From Dokdonella sp. (GTDB taxonomy: Bacteria; Pseudomonadota; Gammaproteobacteria; Xanthomonadales; Rhodanobacteraceae): a DNA stretch of 64,000 nt. The notes under the pieces were generated by a model, which worked only from the letters and a program-made list of their open reading frames with translations, did not search any database and had not been told where the DNA came from. The position numbers and the translations under genes were made by a program. The stretch spans positions 248,001 through 312,000 of the forward strand of contig NZ_JAHCAS010000002.1 of assembly GCF_019634775.1 (NCBI RefSeq), written 5' to 3'. Positions 36,693 to 45,614 of the stretch are shown piece by piece; position 1 is the stretch's first letter; each line of letters opens with the position of its first letter.

Positions 36693-39485
36693 TCAATCCC
36701 CGCCGAAGCCGTCGGCGAACAGGCGGTCGGTAGCCAGCCGCACGACGAAGCCGTCATGGTCGGAAACACCGACGGCGTTCGTGCTGAGGCGGATGGTCTG
36801 GTCGGCGGCGTCGAGGTTGGCGCGACCGTAGGCGAAGCCGGCAAACCAGTGACGTGCGGCCGTATTGAGCAGGGCGTGGTCGAGCACCTGCGTGACCGGC
36901 ACGTCACGTCCGGTGTAGCCGAACACCGCGCCGAAGTTCTCGGTGAACAGGAACGAGTACTGCTCGTTCGCCGGCAGCGAGGTCACCGCGTTCCACAACG
37001 GTGGCGAAACGATGTTCGGGCTGGCAAGGTCGATGACGTTCTTGTCGTCGTCGTAGGTGCCCTGGATGAGGCCGGTCATGTGCACGAAGCCGTCACTTTC
37101 GACGTAGTCGTTGAAGTCGCCGATCACGAGCAGCGGTCGGTCGGCGGCCTGCTGTTGAATCTCCTGCACGCGCAGGGCCATCGACCTTGCCTGGTTGAAG
37201 CGCTTGAGGCGGTTGCGATCGACATTGGCCTGGGTGCAGTTCGAACCGGTCGGCCGGTCGACGCAGCTGCGCGACTTCGGGTGCACGACGAATACGGTGA
37301 ACGGCTGGCTCTGGAACGTCGCTTCGAGGCGCAGCAGCGGACGATCGTGCAGGGTGTCCATGGCATTGTCGTCCGGGTCGAACCACAACTCGTCCTTGTC
37401 GAGCTGGGTGACGACGACATCGCCGACGCGATCCGCGCGGACGAGGTAGCCGACGTCGATACCGCCGATGTCGTTGCCTTCTTCGAGGTAGGCCGTGTAG
37501 GTCACGCCGTGGTCGCTGCCGATCTTCGTGGCGAGCAGTTGCAGCACGGCGAGGTTCTCGACCTCGACCATGCCGAGCACGTCTGGCAGTTCGAGCACGT
37601 TGCCGATGTAGTCGGACAGGCGCGCAAGCTTCAGGTCCAAGGCGGCCTGATTCGGCTCACCGCCATCGCCGCAGGTTCCAGTCGTGTTGTTCGGGTCGGT
37701 GTCGCACAGGCGCAGCACATTGAAACCGCCGATGCGCAGCTCGGCACTGCCCTGGCCGGCTGGCACGGCGCGTGGTACGGGTGCCGCTTCGATCACGCTG
37801 AACGTGGTCGGCAGGAAGTCGTAGTCGCCGAAACTGAAGGTCAGCACGCCGGTGGCGCTGAAGCGCGTGCCGCCGGTGATTTCGGTATTGGCCGGCACGG
37901 CACCGAGCGCGTCGGCATCCAGTTCGAAGATGTGCGGATTGCCGCTGAACCTGCCGGCTGCTGGGTTGCCGACACCCGGAACCAGCGGATACAGCGTGCC
38001 GGGGCCGCGCAACGAGCGCTCGGGCCCGGCCGAGACGAACACCTGGCCGTAGTTGTCGGTGCTGAAATACTGGTTGCCGCGCGCGACGATGCCTTCGGCG
38101 ATGTTGATGCGCATGCCTTCGAAGCATTCGAGGTTGCTCAGTGTGCCGCAGCTCAGGTTGTCCGGGTCGGGCGAGGGCGTGGCCGCGTCGAACTCGATCG
38201 CCGCCGGCAGAGTGTTGCCGCTGCTGGTCACGACGAGGCCGCTGACCGAGGTCAGTTCGGTCAGGTCGAAGTACTCGGTGACCGTGCCGAAGAGGGTCAC
38301 CGCGTCGCCGACGGCGACGGTCGGCGCGCTGCCGGTGAACGCGTAGATGCCTTCCGAGGTCAGCGGATCGTTGTCGGTTGCGTCGTCGGGCGTCTGCATC
38401 CAGAAGCCCTGCGGGCCGATCGCGGTGACGATGTTGCCCTCGGTGCGCGCGCGCTGGCCGACGATCGGCGAGGCGAGGCCCGAGCCCTGGATCTGGTGGA
38501 TGGCATAGGTGGCGATGTCATCGTCCTGGATCGTGCCGGTCGCGCTCAGCGTGGCCGGAACGGCACCGCTGATGCCGGTCAGGCTCAGGCTGAACGTGCG
38601 GTTGGGTTGCGGCGTGGTATTGGCGATCACGTCGATGGTGATCGTGGTCGAGGCGTTGCCCGCGCTGATCGTGCCGTTGCCGCTGCTGGCGACGTAGTCG
38701 GTACCGGCGATGGCCGTGCCGTTGGCGGTCGCGTAGGCGAACGTGACATCGCTGGCCGGGGTCGTGCTCAGCGAAACGGTGAACACGAACGGCGTGGTGC
38801 CGGTATCGCCTTCGGGCAGGCTGACGTTGGCCATCGAGGCGGTCGGCAGGGCAGGGCCGCCGCAGAGGTTGGTTGGCGACTGGGAATTGCGCGGATTCAC
38901 CGGTCCGGTAGTGAAGTCGGCGCCGTTGTCGTCGCTGTCGGTGCAGCCGCCGTCGAGGCGTGAGATCGAGGTCGTGTTGCCCGGTGCCGGCGCAGGGGCC
39001 GCGCCTTCATGGAAGTTCGCCGTGCCGAAGCCGACGAGATCGACGATCTGGCCGAGCTGGGTCGGGTTGCACGCCGTCGAGCCGCCATTGCAGGCGATGT
39101 TGCTGTCCACGTTGGCGAGGATGACCTTGCCGTTGGTGGAGTTCATGGCCGAGGTGCCGGTTGCATCGGGCGTCGGCAACGGGGCGCCGTTGGTGCCACC
39201 CGACATCTGCACGAGGTAGTAGCCGCCCGGCGGGATACTGCCGGTCAGCGTCGCGCCGATGGCGAAGTTGCCGTTTCCGGTGGCGCTGGTGTACTGCACC
39301 GACCAGCCGGCGAGGCTTTGCGCCGTCGCGCCGCGGTTGAAGAGTTCGACGAAATCATGGGTGTAGGGGGCGCCGCTGTTGCCGCCGCCGCCGTAGACCT
39401 GACTGATGACGACCTGCGCCGAGGCGCCGGCCGATGCGCCGGCGAGGACGAGCGCCGCGCCGAAAAGCTTTATGGACCGCAACAT
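36693..39485 (-). CDS. Secreted ExeM/NucH-type endonuclease with lamin-tail domain
   Basis: The 930-residue protein starts at ATG 39485 with a signal peptide (MLRSIKLFGAALVLAGASAG). A lamin-tail domain follows (VVISQVYGGGGNSGAPYTHD, VELFNRG). A Calx-beta-like segment (about 235-330, FAYATANGTAIAGTDYVASS) and an OB-like region (GNIVTAIGPQGFWMQT) come next. The C-terminal endonuclease/exonuclease/phosphatase domain shows GGFNVLRLCDT, DVLGMVEVENLAVLQ, VVHPKSRS and PLLVIGDFND. It would degrade extracellular DNA. The chain ends DRLFADGFGGD, the same tail type as the delta-60 protein at 56 kb. A terminator follows. Confidence 0.92.
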   Translation of the reverse strand: MLRSIKLFGAALVLAGASAGASAQVVISQVYGGGGNSGAPYTHDFVELFNRGATAQSLAGWSVQYTSATGNGNFAIGATLTGSIPPGGYYLVQMSGGTNGAPLPTPDATGTSAMNSTNGKVILANVDSNIACNGGSTACNPTQLGQIVDLVGFGTANFHEGAAPAPAPGNTTSISRLDGGCTDSDDNGADFTTGPVNPRNSQSPTNLCGGPALPTASMANVSLPEGDTGTTPFVFTVSLSTTPASDVTFAYATANGTAIAGTDYVASSGNGTISAGNASTTITIDVIANTTPQPNRTFSLSLTGISGAVPATLSATGTIQDDDIATYAIHQIQGSGLASPIVGQRARTEGNIVTAIGPQGFWMQTPDDATDNDPLTSEGIYAFTGSAPTVAVGDAVTLFGTVTEYFDLTELTSVSGLVVTSSGNTLPAAIEFDAATPSPDPDNLSCGTLSNLECFEGMRINIAEGIVARGNQYFSTDNYGQVFVSAGPERSLRGPGTLYPLVPGVGNPAAGRFSGNPHIFELDADALGAVPANTEITGGTRFSATGVLTFSFGDYDFLPTTFSVIEAAPVPRAVPAGQGSAELRIGGFNVLRLCDTDPNNTTGTCGDGGEPNQAALDLKLARLSDYIGNVLELPDVLGMVEVENLAVLQLLATKIGSDHGVTYTAYLEEGNDIGGIDVGYLVRADRVGDVVVTQLDKDELWFDPDDNAMDTLHDRPLLRLEATFQSQPFTVFVVHPKSRSCVDRPTGSNCTQANVDRNRLKRFNQARSMALRVQEIQQQAADRPLLVIGDFNDYVESDGFVHMTGLIQGTYDDDKNVIDLASPNIVSPPLWNAVTSLPANEQYSFLFTENFGAVFGYTGRDVPVTQVLDHALLNTAARHWFAGFAYGRANLDAADQTIRLSTNAVGVSDHDGFVVRLATDRLFADGFGGD

Positions 39486-39888
39486 GTGAATTCCCCGCTG
39501 ATGGACCGGACCGGACACGCTAGCCGGCAATTTTGACACAGGCATGTCGGTGCTGTCGGACGGGCCAGGGCGGCCCAGGTCGCTGCCATGGTTCACGCAG
39601 CCTCATCCAGATTCGGGCACCACATGCCCTCGGATGCGAGGATTCCCCGGCGTTGTGCGCATGACCTGTCGGCCGTCTGCTTGTCCCACCTGTGCGCATC
39701 CGGGGCGGCGATGTCCATGCGCTTCGTCAATGGCTCCTGCGGAGGCGCATGCGGAACCTGGTTTCGTGGCGGCGATGTCGGTAGTCACAGCGCCGGATCA
39801 CCCGCTCGACCAAGCCGGTCCGGGTGCCATGCCCCGGATGCGCATGTCTGTTCCGAGTGCATTCCGTCAAAATGAAATCGAATCATAT
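39486..39888. other. Intergenic region between the nuclease gene and metX control region
   Basis: About 400 bases with no convincing gene on either strand. One open frame beginning at 39544 runs through the promoter and riboswitch and is rejected. The promoter of the nuclease gene should lie near 39490-39600 but could not be identified. Confidence 0.4.
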
Positions 39889-39904
39889 GGACGTCTATAC
39901 GTCT
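39889..39904 (+). promoter_or_regulatory. Tandem met-box-like site upstream of metX
   Basis: GGACGTCTATACGTCT matches two adjacent copies of the MetJ half-site AGACGTCT at 14 of 16 positions and touches the first base of the -35 element. Whether the organism has MetJ cannot be told from this window; another methionine repressor could use the same palindrome. Confidence 0.5.
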
Positions 39905-39932
39905 TGACGGCCGAAGAGACAGTGACTAGAGT
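39904..39932 (+). promoter_or_regulatory. Sigma-70 promoter of metX-metB
   Basis: TTGACG (39904-39909) and TAGAGT (39927-39932) are separated by exactly 17 bases. Transcription would start near 39939-39940, right at the first base of the riboswitch, which strengthens the assignment. Confidence 0.75.
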
Positions 39933-39939
39933 GCGCCCA

Positions 39940-40041
39940 CTCATCGAGATCGGCGGAGGGGCTGGCCCTGCGATGCCGAGGCAACCACGGCCTGATCGCC
40001 GCACGGTGCCAAATCCAGCGGGAACCTTCCCGGGAGATGAG
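39940..40041 (+). ncRNA. SAM-I (S-box) riboswitch
   Basis: The closing P1 stem CTCATC (39940-39945) / GATGAG (40036-40041) is perfect. Between lie the S-box core elements: CGGAGGGGCTGGCCCTGCGA, TGCCGAGGCAACCACGG, and CGGTGCCAAATCCAGCGGGA. These correspond to the conserved GAGGG-CTGGCCC, CCxxGGCAACC and GGTGCCAA-TCC blocks that bind S-adenosylmethionine. It lies in the 5' leader of metX-metB and would turn them off when S-adenosylmethionine is plentiful. Confidence 0.94.
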
Positions 40042-40059
40042 CCGCCGCCGCGCATGCTG

Positions 40060-40091
40060 GCTGCCGCTCCCGCCACCGAACGGAGAGCAGC
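40060..40091 (+). promoter_or_regulatory. Shine-Dalgarno sequestering hairpin of metX (riboswitch expression platform)
   Basis: GCTGC (40060-40064) pairs with GCAGC (40087-40091), and CTCC (40067-40070) with the ribosome-binding GGAG (40082-40085), directly before ATG 40092. The alternative partner CGGGAG (40031-40036), which overlaps the 3' P1 strand, can pair with CTCCCG (40067-40072). This gives a translational on/off switch. Confidence 0.65.
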
Positions 40092-41084
40092 ATGGCCGCC
40101 ACCCCAGAAAAATCCTCCGCTGCAGGGCATCCTGCGCGCATCATCCGCGAGCGCGGCGTGTTGCGTCTGCCGCCGTTCGTGCTGTGCTCGGGCGAGCGCC
40201 TCGTTGGCGGCGAACTCGCGTGGCAGGCCTGGGGGGCGCATCAAGCACCGGTCGCGATAGTCCTCGGTGGCATTTCGGCGGGGCGCGACATCGGCACCTG
40301 GTGGTCGACGCAGTGCGGCCCGGGTCGCAGCCTCGATCCGCAGCGGCTGCGTCTGGTCTCAATCGACTGGCTCGGTGGCGCGGATGCCTCCACCGGACCG
40401 CGCGGCGATGCCGCGTTTCCGGCCATCGATACTCTCGACCAGGCACATGCGCTCCTCGCCCTGCTCAATCATCTCGGCGTCGCCCGCGTCGAGGTGATCG
40501 TCGGCGCCTCGTACGGTGGCTGCGTGGCCCAGCATCTCGGCGTCCTGCTCGGCTCACGTCTCGGGCGCCTCGTGGTGATCGGAGCCGCACACCGCGCCAG
40601 TCCATGGGCATTGGCTCTGCGCCATCTTCAACGTGCCGGCATTGCCGCGGCCGGCCATGATCGCGCGGCGCGTGGTGAGGCCTTGCGCCGCGCACGTGCA
40701 CTGGCCGTACTCGCCTACCGCACGCCCGATGAACTCGAGGCACGCTTCGGCGAAGCCGATGCGCAGACCGGCGTGCTCGGCTGGCTCGATGCGCATGGCG
40801 AGCGCTTCGCGCGGCGTTTCGATACCGAAGCATTCCTGCGTCTGTCTGCATCGCTCGATGCACATGTCTGTGCAGTCGAGGCCATTGTCGCGCCGACCAC
40901 GCTGGTCACCTTTGTCGAGGACCTGATCGTGCCGCCTGCACTGGTCGAGGCCTGCGCGCGGCGCATCGCCGGTGCGCGCCTTGTCGCGCTGAACTCGCGC
41001 TATGGCCACGACGCATTTCTCAAGGAGGTCGCGGCGGTCGCCGCCGTCCTCGACGATGTGATCAACACGGAGTGTCCGGCATGA
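40092..41084 (+). CDS. metX: Homoserine O-acyltransferase MetX (alpha/beta hydrolase)
   Basis: The 330-residue alpha/beta-hydrolase-fold enzyme transfers an acyl group (succinyl in characterised Xanthomonadaceae relatives, acetyl elsewhere) to homoserine, or serine in some members, opening sulfur-amino-acid synthesis. The nucleophile elbow VGASYGGCVAQ places Ser140, with Asp277 (VEDLIVPP) and His306 (RYGHDAF) completing the triad. LGGISAGRDIGTWW forms the oxyanion region. A SAM-I riboswitch lies in the leader, and the stop overlaps the metB start (ATGA). At about 330 residues it is shorter than the usual 370. Confidence 0.9.
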   Translation: MAATPEKSSAAGHPARIIRERGVLRLPPFVLCSGERLVGGELAWQAWGAHQAPVAIVLGGISAGRDIGTWWSTQCGPGRSLDPQRLRLVSIDWLGGADASTGPRGDAAFPAIDTLDQAHALLALLNHLGVARVEVIVGASYGGCVAQHLGVLLGSRLGRLVVIGAAHRASPWALALRHLQRAGIAAAGHDRAARGEALRRARALAVLAYRTPDELEARFGEADAQTGVLGWLDAHGERFARRFDTEAFLRLSASLDAHVCAVEAIVAPTTLVTFVEDLIVPPALVEACARRIAGARLVALNSRYGHDAFLKEVAAVAAVLDDVINTECPA

Positions 41085-42268
41085 GCACGCGCGCGGCGGC
41101 GACGATAGCAGCGAGGGCAGGGGTCGACATCGATCCGGCACATGGCGCAGTGATGCCGCCCCTGTACCTGTCGACCAACTACAGCTTCGCCGGCTTCGGC
41201 GAAAAGCGCGCCTATGACTACTCGCGCTCGGGCAATCCGACCCGCGACGTGCTCGCGGGTGCCCTGGCCGAACTCGAGGGTGGCGCCGGTGGTGTCGTCA
41301 CCGCGACCGGCATGGCCGCAGTGACGTTGGTCGCGGCCCTGCTCGAACCGGGCGACCTGCTGGTTGCGCCGCACGATTGCTATGGCGGCACCTGGCGCCT
41401 GTTCGATGCCCAGGCCAAGCGTGGCCTCTACCGCGTCGCCTTCGTCGATTTCCACGACCCGCGCGCGCTCGCGACCGCGCTCGCCGAGTCGCCGAAATTG
41501 GTCTGGATCGAGACACCGTCGAATCCGTTGCTGCGCCTCACCGACCTGCGCCACGTGATCGAGGCCGCGCACGCGGCCGGCGCGCTCGCGGTGGTCGACA
41601 ATACCTTCCTGTCGCCGCTGCTGCAGCAGCCATTCGCGTTCGCCGCCGATGTCGTCGTGCATTCGACGACGAAGTACATCAACGGCCATTCCGACGTGGT
41701 CGGCGGCGCAGTGCTGTGGCGTGACGCCGCGCTCGGAGAACGCCTGGCGTGGTGGTGCAATTGCCTGGGGCTGTCGGGAGCGCCGTTCGACAGTTATCTG
41801 ACCCTGCGCGGTCTGCGGACATTGAAAGCACGCTTCGCGGTGCACGAGGCCAATGCACGCGCCATTGCCGGCCTGCTCGCCTCGCACCAGGCCGTGCGCA
41901 TCGTGCACTGGCCCGGGCTGGCCTCGCATCCGGGCCATGCATTGGCGAAGCGCCAGCAGGCCGGCTTCGGCGCGATGCTGAGTTTCGAACTTGAAGGCGG
42001 CTCGCCCGCGGCGCGCGCCTTCGTCGAAGGGCTCGAATGTTTCACCCTCGCCGAATCGCTTGGTGGCGTCGAAAGCCTGGTCTGCCATCCGGCCGGCATG
42101 ACCCATGCGGCGATGGCGCCGGCCGCGCGCGAACGCGCCGGCATCGGTGACGGCCTGCTGCGCCTGTCGATCGGCATCGAGGACGAAGCCGACCTGCTCG
42201 CCGACCTCGCCGCCGCGCTAGAACGCGCACGCCACGCCACCTCGCCTCGTGCGGTCTCGGCTGCCTGA
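41081..42268 (+). CDS. metB: Cystathionine gamma-synthase (Cys/Met metabolism PLP enzyme)
   Basis: The 395-residue PLP enzyme joins O-acylhomoserine and cysteine to make cystathionine. YDYSRSGNPTRDVLAGALAE (near 45) and VVHSTTKYINGHSDVVGG with Schiff-base Lys198 are family signatures, as are VVDNTFLSPLLQQP and ESLVCHPAGMTHAAM. Sequence alone cannot fully exclude O-acylhomoserine sulfhydrylase or cystathionine lyase, but coupling to metX and the riboswitch supports the synthase role. The start at ATG 41081 overlaps metX by four bases. Confidence 0.9.
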   Translation: MSTRAAATIAARAGVDIDPAHGAVMPPLYLSTNYSFAGFGEKRAYDYSRSGNPTRDVLAGALAELEGGAGGVVTATGMAAVTLVAALLEPGDLLVAPHDCYGGTWRLFDAQAKRGLYRVAFVDFHDPRALATALAESPKLVWIETPSNPLLRLTDLRHVIEAAHAAGALAVVDNTFLSPLLQQPFAFAADVVVHSTTKYINGHSDVVGGAVLWRDAALGERLAWWCNCLGLSGAPFDSYLTLRGLRTLKARFAVHEANARAIAGLLASHQAVRIVHWPGLASHPGHALAKRQQAGFGAMLSFELEGGSPAARAFVEGLECFTLAESLGGVESLVCHPAGMTHAAMAPAARERAGIGDGLLRLSIGIEDEADLLADLAAALERARHATSPRAVSAA

Positions 42269-42299
42269 CGCCCCGGGGTGGTCTCCTCTGCGCCGCGCG

Positions 42300-43211
42300 T
42301 CAGGCCGACGTGTGTGGATCGAGCAGATCGGGCGGCAGGCGGAACTCGGCGGCGAAGGTCTGCAGGAAGGCGTGCATGGCCGTGCTCTTGCGCCAGAGCA
42401 TCGCAATCGAGCGGCTCGGTGCGTCGCCCGCAAACTCGATCAGGCGGATGCGTTCGGTGGGCGGTACCGGTGGTTTAACCGCGAGCGTCGGCAGCAGGGT
42501 CACGCCGACGTTGGCCGCGACCATCTGTCGCAGCGTTTCGAGGCTGGTGGCACGGAAGCCGCTGCGCTCGCCGGCACCGGCGAGGCGGCAGACCTCGAGT
42601 GCCTGGTCGCGCAGGCAATGGCCGTCTTCGAGCAGCAGCAGGCTCTGGTCGGCGAGATCATCGAGGGTCAGGCTGTGCCGCGTGGCGAGTTCATTGCCGG
42701 CCGGCACGGCCAGCACGAACGGCTCATCGAACAACGGTTCGGCATGCAACTGGCTGTCGTGCACGGGCAGGGCCAGGATGCCTGCATCAAGGCGCCCTTC
42801 GCGCAGCTGGCGCAGGATGATCTCGGTCTTTTCCTCGACCAACAGCAGTTCCAGGCGTGGAAAACGCGCCTGCACGCGCGGGATCACATGCGGCAACAGG
42901 TAGGGGCCCAGCGTCGGGAACAGGCCGAGGCGCAGCGTGCCCGATTCCGGATCGATCGTGCGCCGCGCGACCGCCTTGATCTGCTCGACCTCGTTCAGCA
43001 CCTCGCGGGCACGTCGGGCGATCTCCTCGCCAACCTCGGTCAGCAGCACCTTGCGCGGCGTGCGCTCGACCAGGGCGACGCCGAGTTCGTCTTCGAGTTT
43101 CTTGATCTGGGTGGACAGGGTGGGCTGGCTGACGAAGCTCGCCTCGGCGGCGCGGCCGAAATGCTTGTGCTCGGCCAGGGCCACCAGGTAGCGGAGATCG
43201 CGCAGGTTCAT
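42300..43211 (-). CDS. oxyR: Peroxide-sensing LysR-family regulator OxyR
   Basis: The 303-residue protein has an N-terminal winged helix-turn-helix (MNLRDLRYLVALAEHKHFGR, SFVSQPTLSTQIKKLEDELG) and a LysR ligand domain. Cys199 and Cys208 in DGHCLRDQALEVC fall at exactly the residue numbers of the peroxidatic and resolving cysteines of E. coli OxyR. It should activate catalase, peroxiredoxin and iron-sequestration genes when oxidised by H2O2. The start MNLRDLRYLVALAEH is chosen over a longer frame. It is convergent with metB and divergent from nudE. Confidence 0.96.
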   Translation of the reverse strand: MNLRDLRYLVALAEHKHFGRAAEASFVSQPTLSTQIKKLEDELGVALVERTPRKVLLTEVGEEIARRAREVLNEVEQIKAVARRTIDPESGTLRLGLFPTLGPYLLPHVIPRVQARFPRLELLLVEEKTEIILRQLREGRLDAGILALPVHDSQLHAEPLFDEPFVLAVPAGNELATRHSLTLDDLADQSLLLLEDGHCLRDQALEVCRLAGAGERSGFRATSLETLRQMVAANVGVTLLPTLAVKPPVPPTERIRLIEFAGDAPSRSIAMLWRKSTAMHAFLQTFAAEFRLPPDLLDPHTSA

Positions 43212-43423
43212 GCGCAGGATGATCGGGTGCACACCGACCACTTGCAATTGCCCAGACCTGCCCCATCTGCTGCAGGGTGACGGATGGCAGTGCCCATCCG
43301 ACGGTCAGAACGGCGTCGTACCCTCCCCTCCCCACGGCGTCGTTCGGCGGCGGTCCATCCTCCCCGGTGGCCGCCGCCACCTTTTTCCATCTGGCGACAA
43401 AAGACCGCATGCGGTGCAGCGGG

Positions 43424-43429
43424 TACAAT
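43424..43429 (+). promoter_or_regulatory. Candidate -10 element for a leaderless nudE transcript
   Basis: TACAAT differs from the TATAAT consensus at one position. It ends seven bases before the nudE ATG at 43436, so the transcript would begin at the start codon itself. No good -35 is seen at the right distance. Confidence 0.4.
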
Positions 43430-43435
43430 GCCGGG

Positions 43436-43996
43436 ATGCGAAAACCTCCGACGATCCTCGCCACGCGTGCCGTGGAAAAAAGCCGCTTCCTGCGCGCCGA
43501 ACAGGTCGACCTCGAGTTCTCCAACGGCGAACGCCGCACGCACGAGCGCCTCAAGGGTTCGGGGCTCGGTGCGGTGGTGATCGTGCCGATGCGCGACGAC
43601 GACACGGTCCTGCTCGTGCGCGAGTACGGCACAGGGCTGGGTCGCTATGAACTCGGCTTGCCGAAAGGCCGTCTCGACCAGGACGAGACGGTCGAGCAAG
43701 GTGCCTGCCGTGAACTAAAGGAAGAGATCGGTTTCGGCGCACGTGAACTGCACATCCTCGGCAGTCTATCGTTGGCCCCGGCGTACATGAGTTCGATGAC
43801 CCATGTCGTGCTTGCCCGCGACCTCTACCCCGAGCGCCTGCAGGGTGACGAGCCCGAGGAACTCGAAGTGGTTCCGTGGAAGCTCAGCGAACTGCATCTC
43901 CTGTTGAACGAGCCCGAAGTCAGCGAGGGGCGCTCGATCGCCGCGCTGTTCATCGCGCGCGAATACCTGGCCGGCCGCTACCGGCCCTGCCCGTGA
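43436..43996 (+). CDS. nudE: ADP-compounds hydrolase NudE
   Basis: The 186-residue Nudix enzyme, identical in length to E. coli NudE, hydrolyses ADP-ribose, NADH and diadenosine polyphosphates. The Nudix box GRLDQDETVEQGACRELKEE followed by IGF is perfect. The N-terminus MRKPPTILATRAVEKSRFLR matches NudE. Its stop overlaps the GTG start of cysQ (GTGA), and nudE-cysQ pairs are conserved in gammaproteobacteria. Confidence 0.95.
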   Translation: MRKPPTILATRAVEKSRFLRAEQVDLEFSNGERRTHERLKGSGLGAVVIVPMRDDDTVLLVREYGTGLGRYELGLPKGRLDQDETVEQGACRELKEEIGFGARELHILGSLSLAPAYMSSMTHVVLARDLYPERLQGDEPEELEVVPWKLSELHLLLNEPEVSEGRSIAALFIAREYLAGRYRPCP

Positions 43997-44790
43997 TCGA
44001 CGCGGCCCTCGTCGCCGGCGTGCGTGCGATCGCACACCGGGCCGGCGCAGCGATCCTCGAGGTCTATGCTGGCAACTTCGACGTCGCCCGCAAGGACGAT
44101 CGTTCGCCACTGACCGCGGCCGACCTCGCCGCCCATCACCTCATCGTCGCTGGCTTGCGCACGCTGACGCCGGACCTGCCGGTACTGTCCGAGGAGTCGG
44201 CCGGGGTGGCCTGGGCCGAGCGCTCGCGCTGGACGCGCTACTGGTTGGTCGATCCACTCGATGGCACGCGCGAGTTCGTCAAGCGCAATGGCGAGTTCAC
44301 CGTCAACATCGCCCTCGTCGACCGACATCGGCCGGTGCTCGGTGTGGTGCAGGTGCCGGTGAGTGGCGCCATCGCCTGGGCCAGTTCCGGGCAGGGTGCA
44401 TGGCACGCCGTGGCCGATGGCGAGCCCCGTCCCTTGCGCGTGCGTGCGCGTGCGAACCCGCTGGTCGTCGCCGGCAGTCGCTCGCACGGCGACGCGCGTC
44501 AGGCTGGTTTGCTCGAGCGTGTCGGCGAGCACGTGCTCGTACCGCTCGGCTCGTCGCTGAAGTTCCTGCGCATCGCTGCCGGCGAGGCCGACCTGTACCT
44601 GCGTCTCGGCCCGACGTCGGAATGGGATACCGCCGCTGCGCAATGCGTGCTCGAGGAAGCTGGTGGGGCCGTGCTCGACCTGGCCGGCCGCGCGCTTGCC
44701 TACAACACCCGCGACTCCCTGCTCAATCCTGAATTTCTCGCTTGCGGCGACGCAAGCACCGACTGGGCGCAACTGTTCGCTGCCCATTGA
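43993..44790 (+). CDS. cysQ: 3'(2'),5'-bisphosphate nucleotidase CysQ
   Basis: The 265-residue FIG-superfamily phosphatase removes 3'-phosphoadenosine 5'-phosphate, a by-product of sulfate assimilation. Metal-site motifs are VLSEESAGV, VDPLDGTREFVKRNGEFTVN and TSEWDTAAAQCVLEEAGG; KRNGEFTVNIALV is characteristic of CysQ. The GTG start at 43993 overlaps the nudE stop. The paralogue suhB lies at 5.6 kb. mazG follows 26 bases downstream. Confidence 0.94.
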   Translation: MIDAALVAGVRAIAHRAGAAILEVYAGNFDVARKDDRSPLTAADLAAHHLIVAGLRTLTPDLPVLSEESAGVAWAERSRWTRYWLVDPLDGTREFVKRNGEFTVNIALVDRHRPVLGVVQVPVSGAIAWASSGQGAWHAVADGEPRPLRVRARANPLVVAGSRSHGDARQAGLLERVGEHVLVPLGSSLKFLRIAAGEADLYLRLGPTSEWDTAAAQCVLEEAGGAVLDLAGRALAYNTRDSLLNPEFLACGDASTDWAQLFAAH

Positions 44791-44816
44791 TCCGCATCCA
44801 CGAAACGGAGTCCGCG

Positions 44817-45614
44817 ATGGCCACGATCGACGACCTCATTGCCATCATGGCGCGCCTGCGCGACCCGGAGCGTGGTTGCGCCTGGGACGTCAAGCAGGAT
44901 TTCGCCTCGATTGCCGCCTACACGATCGAGGAGGCCTACGAGGTCGCCGACGCGATCGATCGCAAGGACTACGCGGATCTCTGCGGCGAGCTCGGCGACC
45001 TTTTGTTGCAGGTCGTGTTTCATGCGCGCATGGCCGAGGAAGCCGGGCACTTTCGCTTCGCCGATGTCGTCGAGGCGATCTGTACCAAGCTCGTCGAGCG
45101 CCATCCTCACGTGTTCGGTGATGTCTCCGTCGAGGATGCCGATGCCGCGTTGGCCGCATGGGAGGCGATCAAGGCGCAGGAGCGTGCCGCGCGCGGCGAG
45201 AGCGATGCCAGTGCGCTGGCCGGCATCACGCGTGGCCTGCCCGAATGGCAGCGCGCGCTAAAGCTGCAGAAGCGCGCCGCCTCTACCGGCTTCGAATGGC
45301 CGGACATCGGGCTGGTATTCGCCAAGCTGGATGAGGAAATCGCCGAGGTGCGCGCCGAGATAGCCGCCGGCGCCGACAAGGCGCGCGTGACCGACGAGAT
45401 CGGCGACATGCTGTTCGTCGCCGTCAACCTCGCCCGCCATGCGCGCGTCGATCCTTCCGCCGCGCTGCGTCAGGCCAACGCCAAGTTCGAGCGTCGTTTC
45501 CGTCGCATGGAAGCGCTTGCCGCCAGCGCTGGTGGCCTCGGCGGCCGGCCGTTGGCCGAGCAGGAAGCGTTGTGGAAGCGGGCCAAGGTCGAGGAGGGCA
45601 GCAGCCAGGAGTGA
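44817..45614 (+). CDS. mazG: Nucleoside triphosphate pyrophosphohydrolase MazG
   Basis: The 265-residue cytoplasmic enzyme has two tandem MazG domains that hydrolyse NTPs to NMP and pyrophosphate and clean aberrant nucleotides. CAWDVKQDFASIAAYTIEEA YEV is followed by ELGDLLLQVVFHARMAEEAG in the first domain; KLDEEIAEVRAEI and DEIGDMLFVAVNLARHARVD are in the second. A GGAG ribosome site precedes ATG 44817. It is the last gene of the nudE-cysQ-mazG cluster. Confidence 0.95.
   Translation: MATIDDLIAIMARLRDPERGCAWDVKQDFASIAAYTIEEAYEVADAIDRKDYADLCGELGDLLLQVVFHARMAEEAGHFRFADVVEAICTKLVERHPHVFGDVSVEDADAALAAWEAIKAQERAARGESDASALAGITRGLPEWQRALKLQKRAASTGFEWPDIGLVFAKLDEEIAEVRAEIAAGADKARVTDEIGDMLFVAVNLARHARVDPSAALRQANAKFERRFRRMEALAASAGGLGGRPLAEQEALWKRAKVEEGSSQE

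Noticed and set aside
39544..40260. Plus-strand frame across the metX control region
   Set aside because: It runs through a strong promoter, the SAM-I aptamer and the start of metX, and encodes no recognisable domain.
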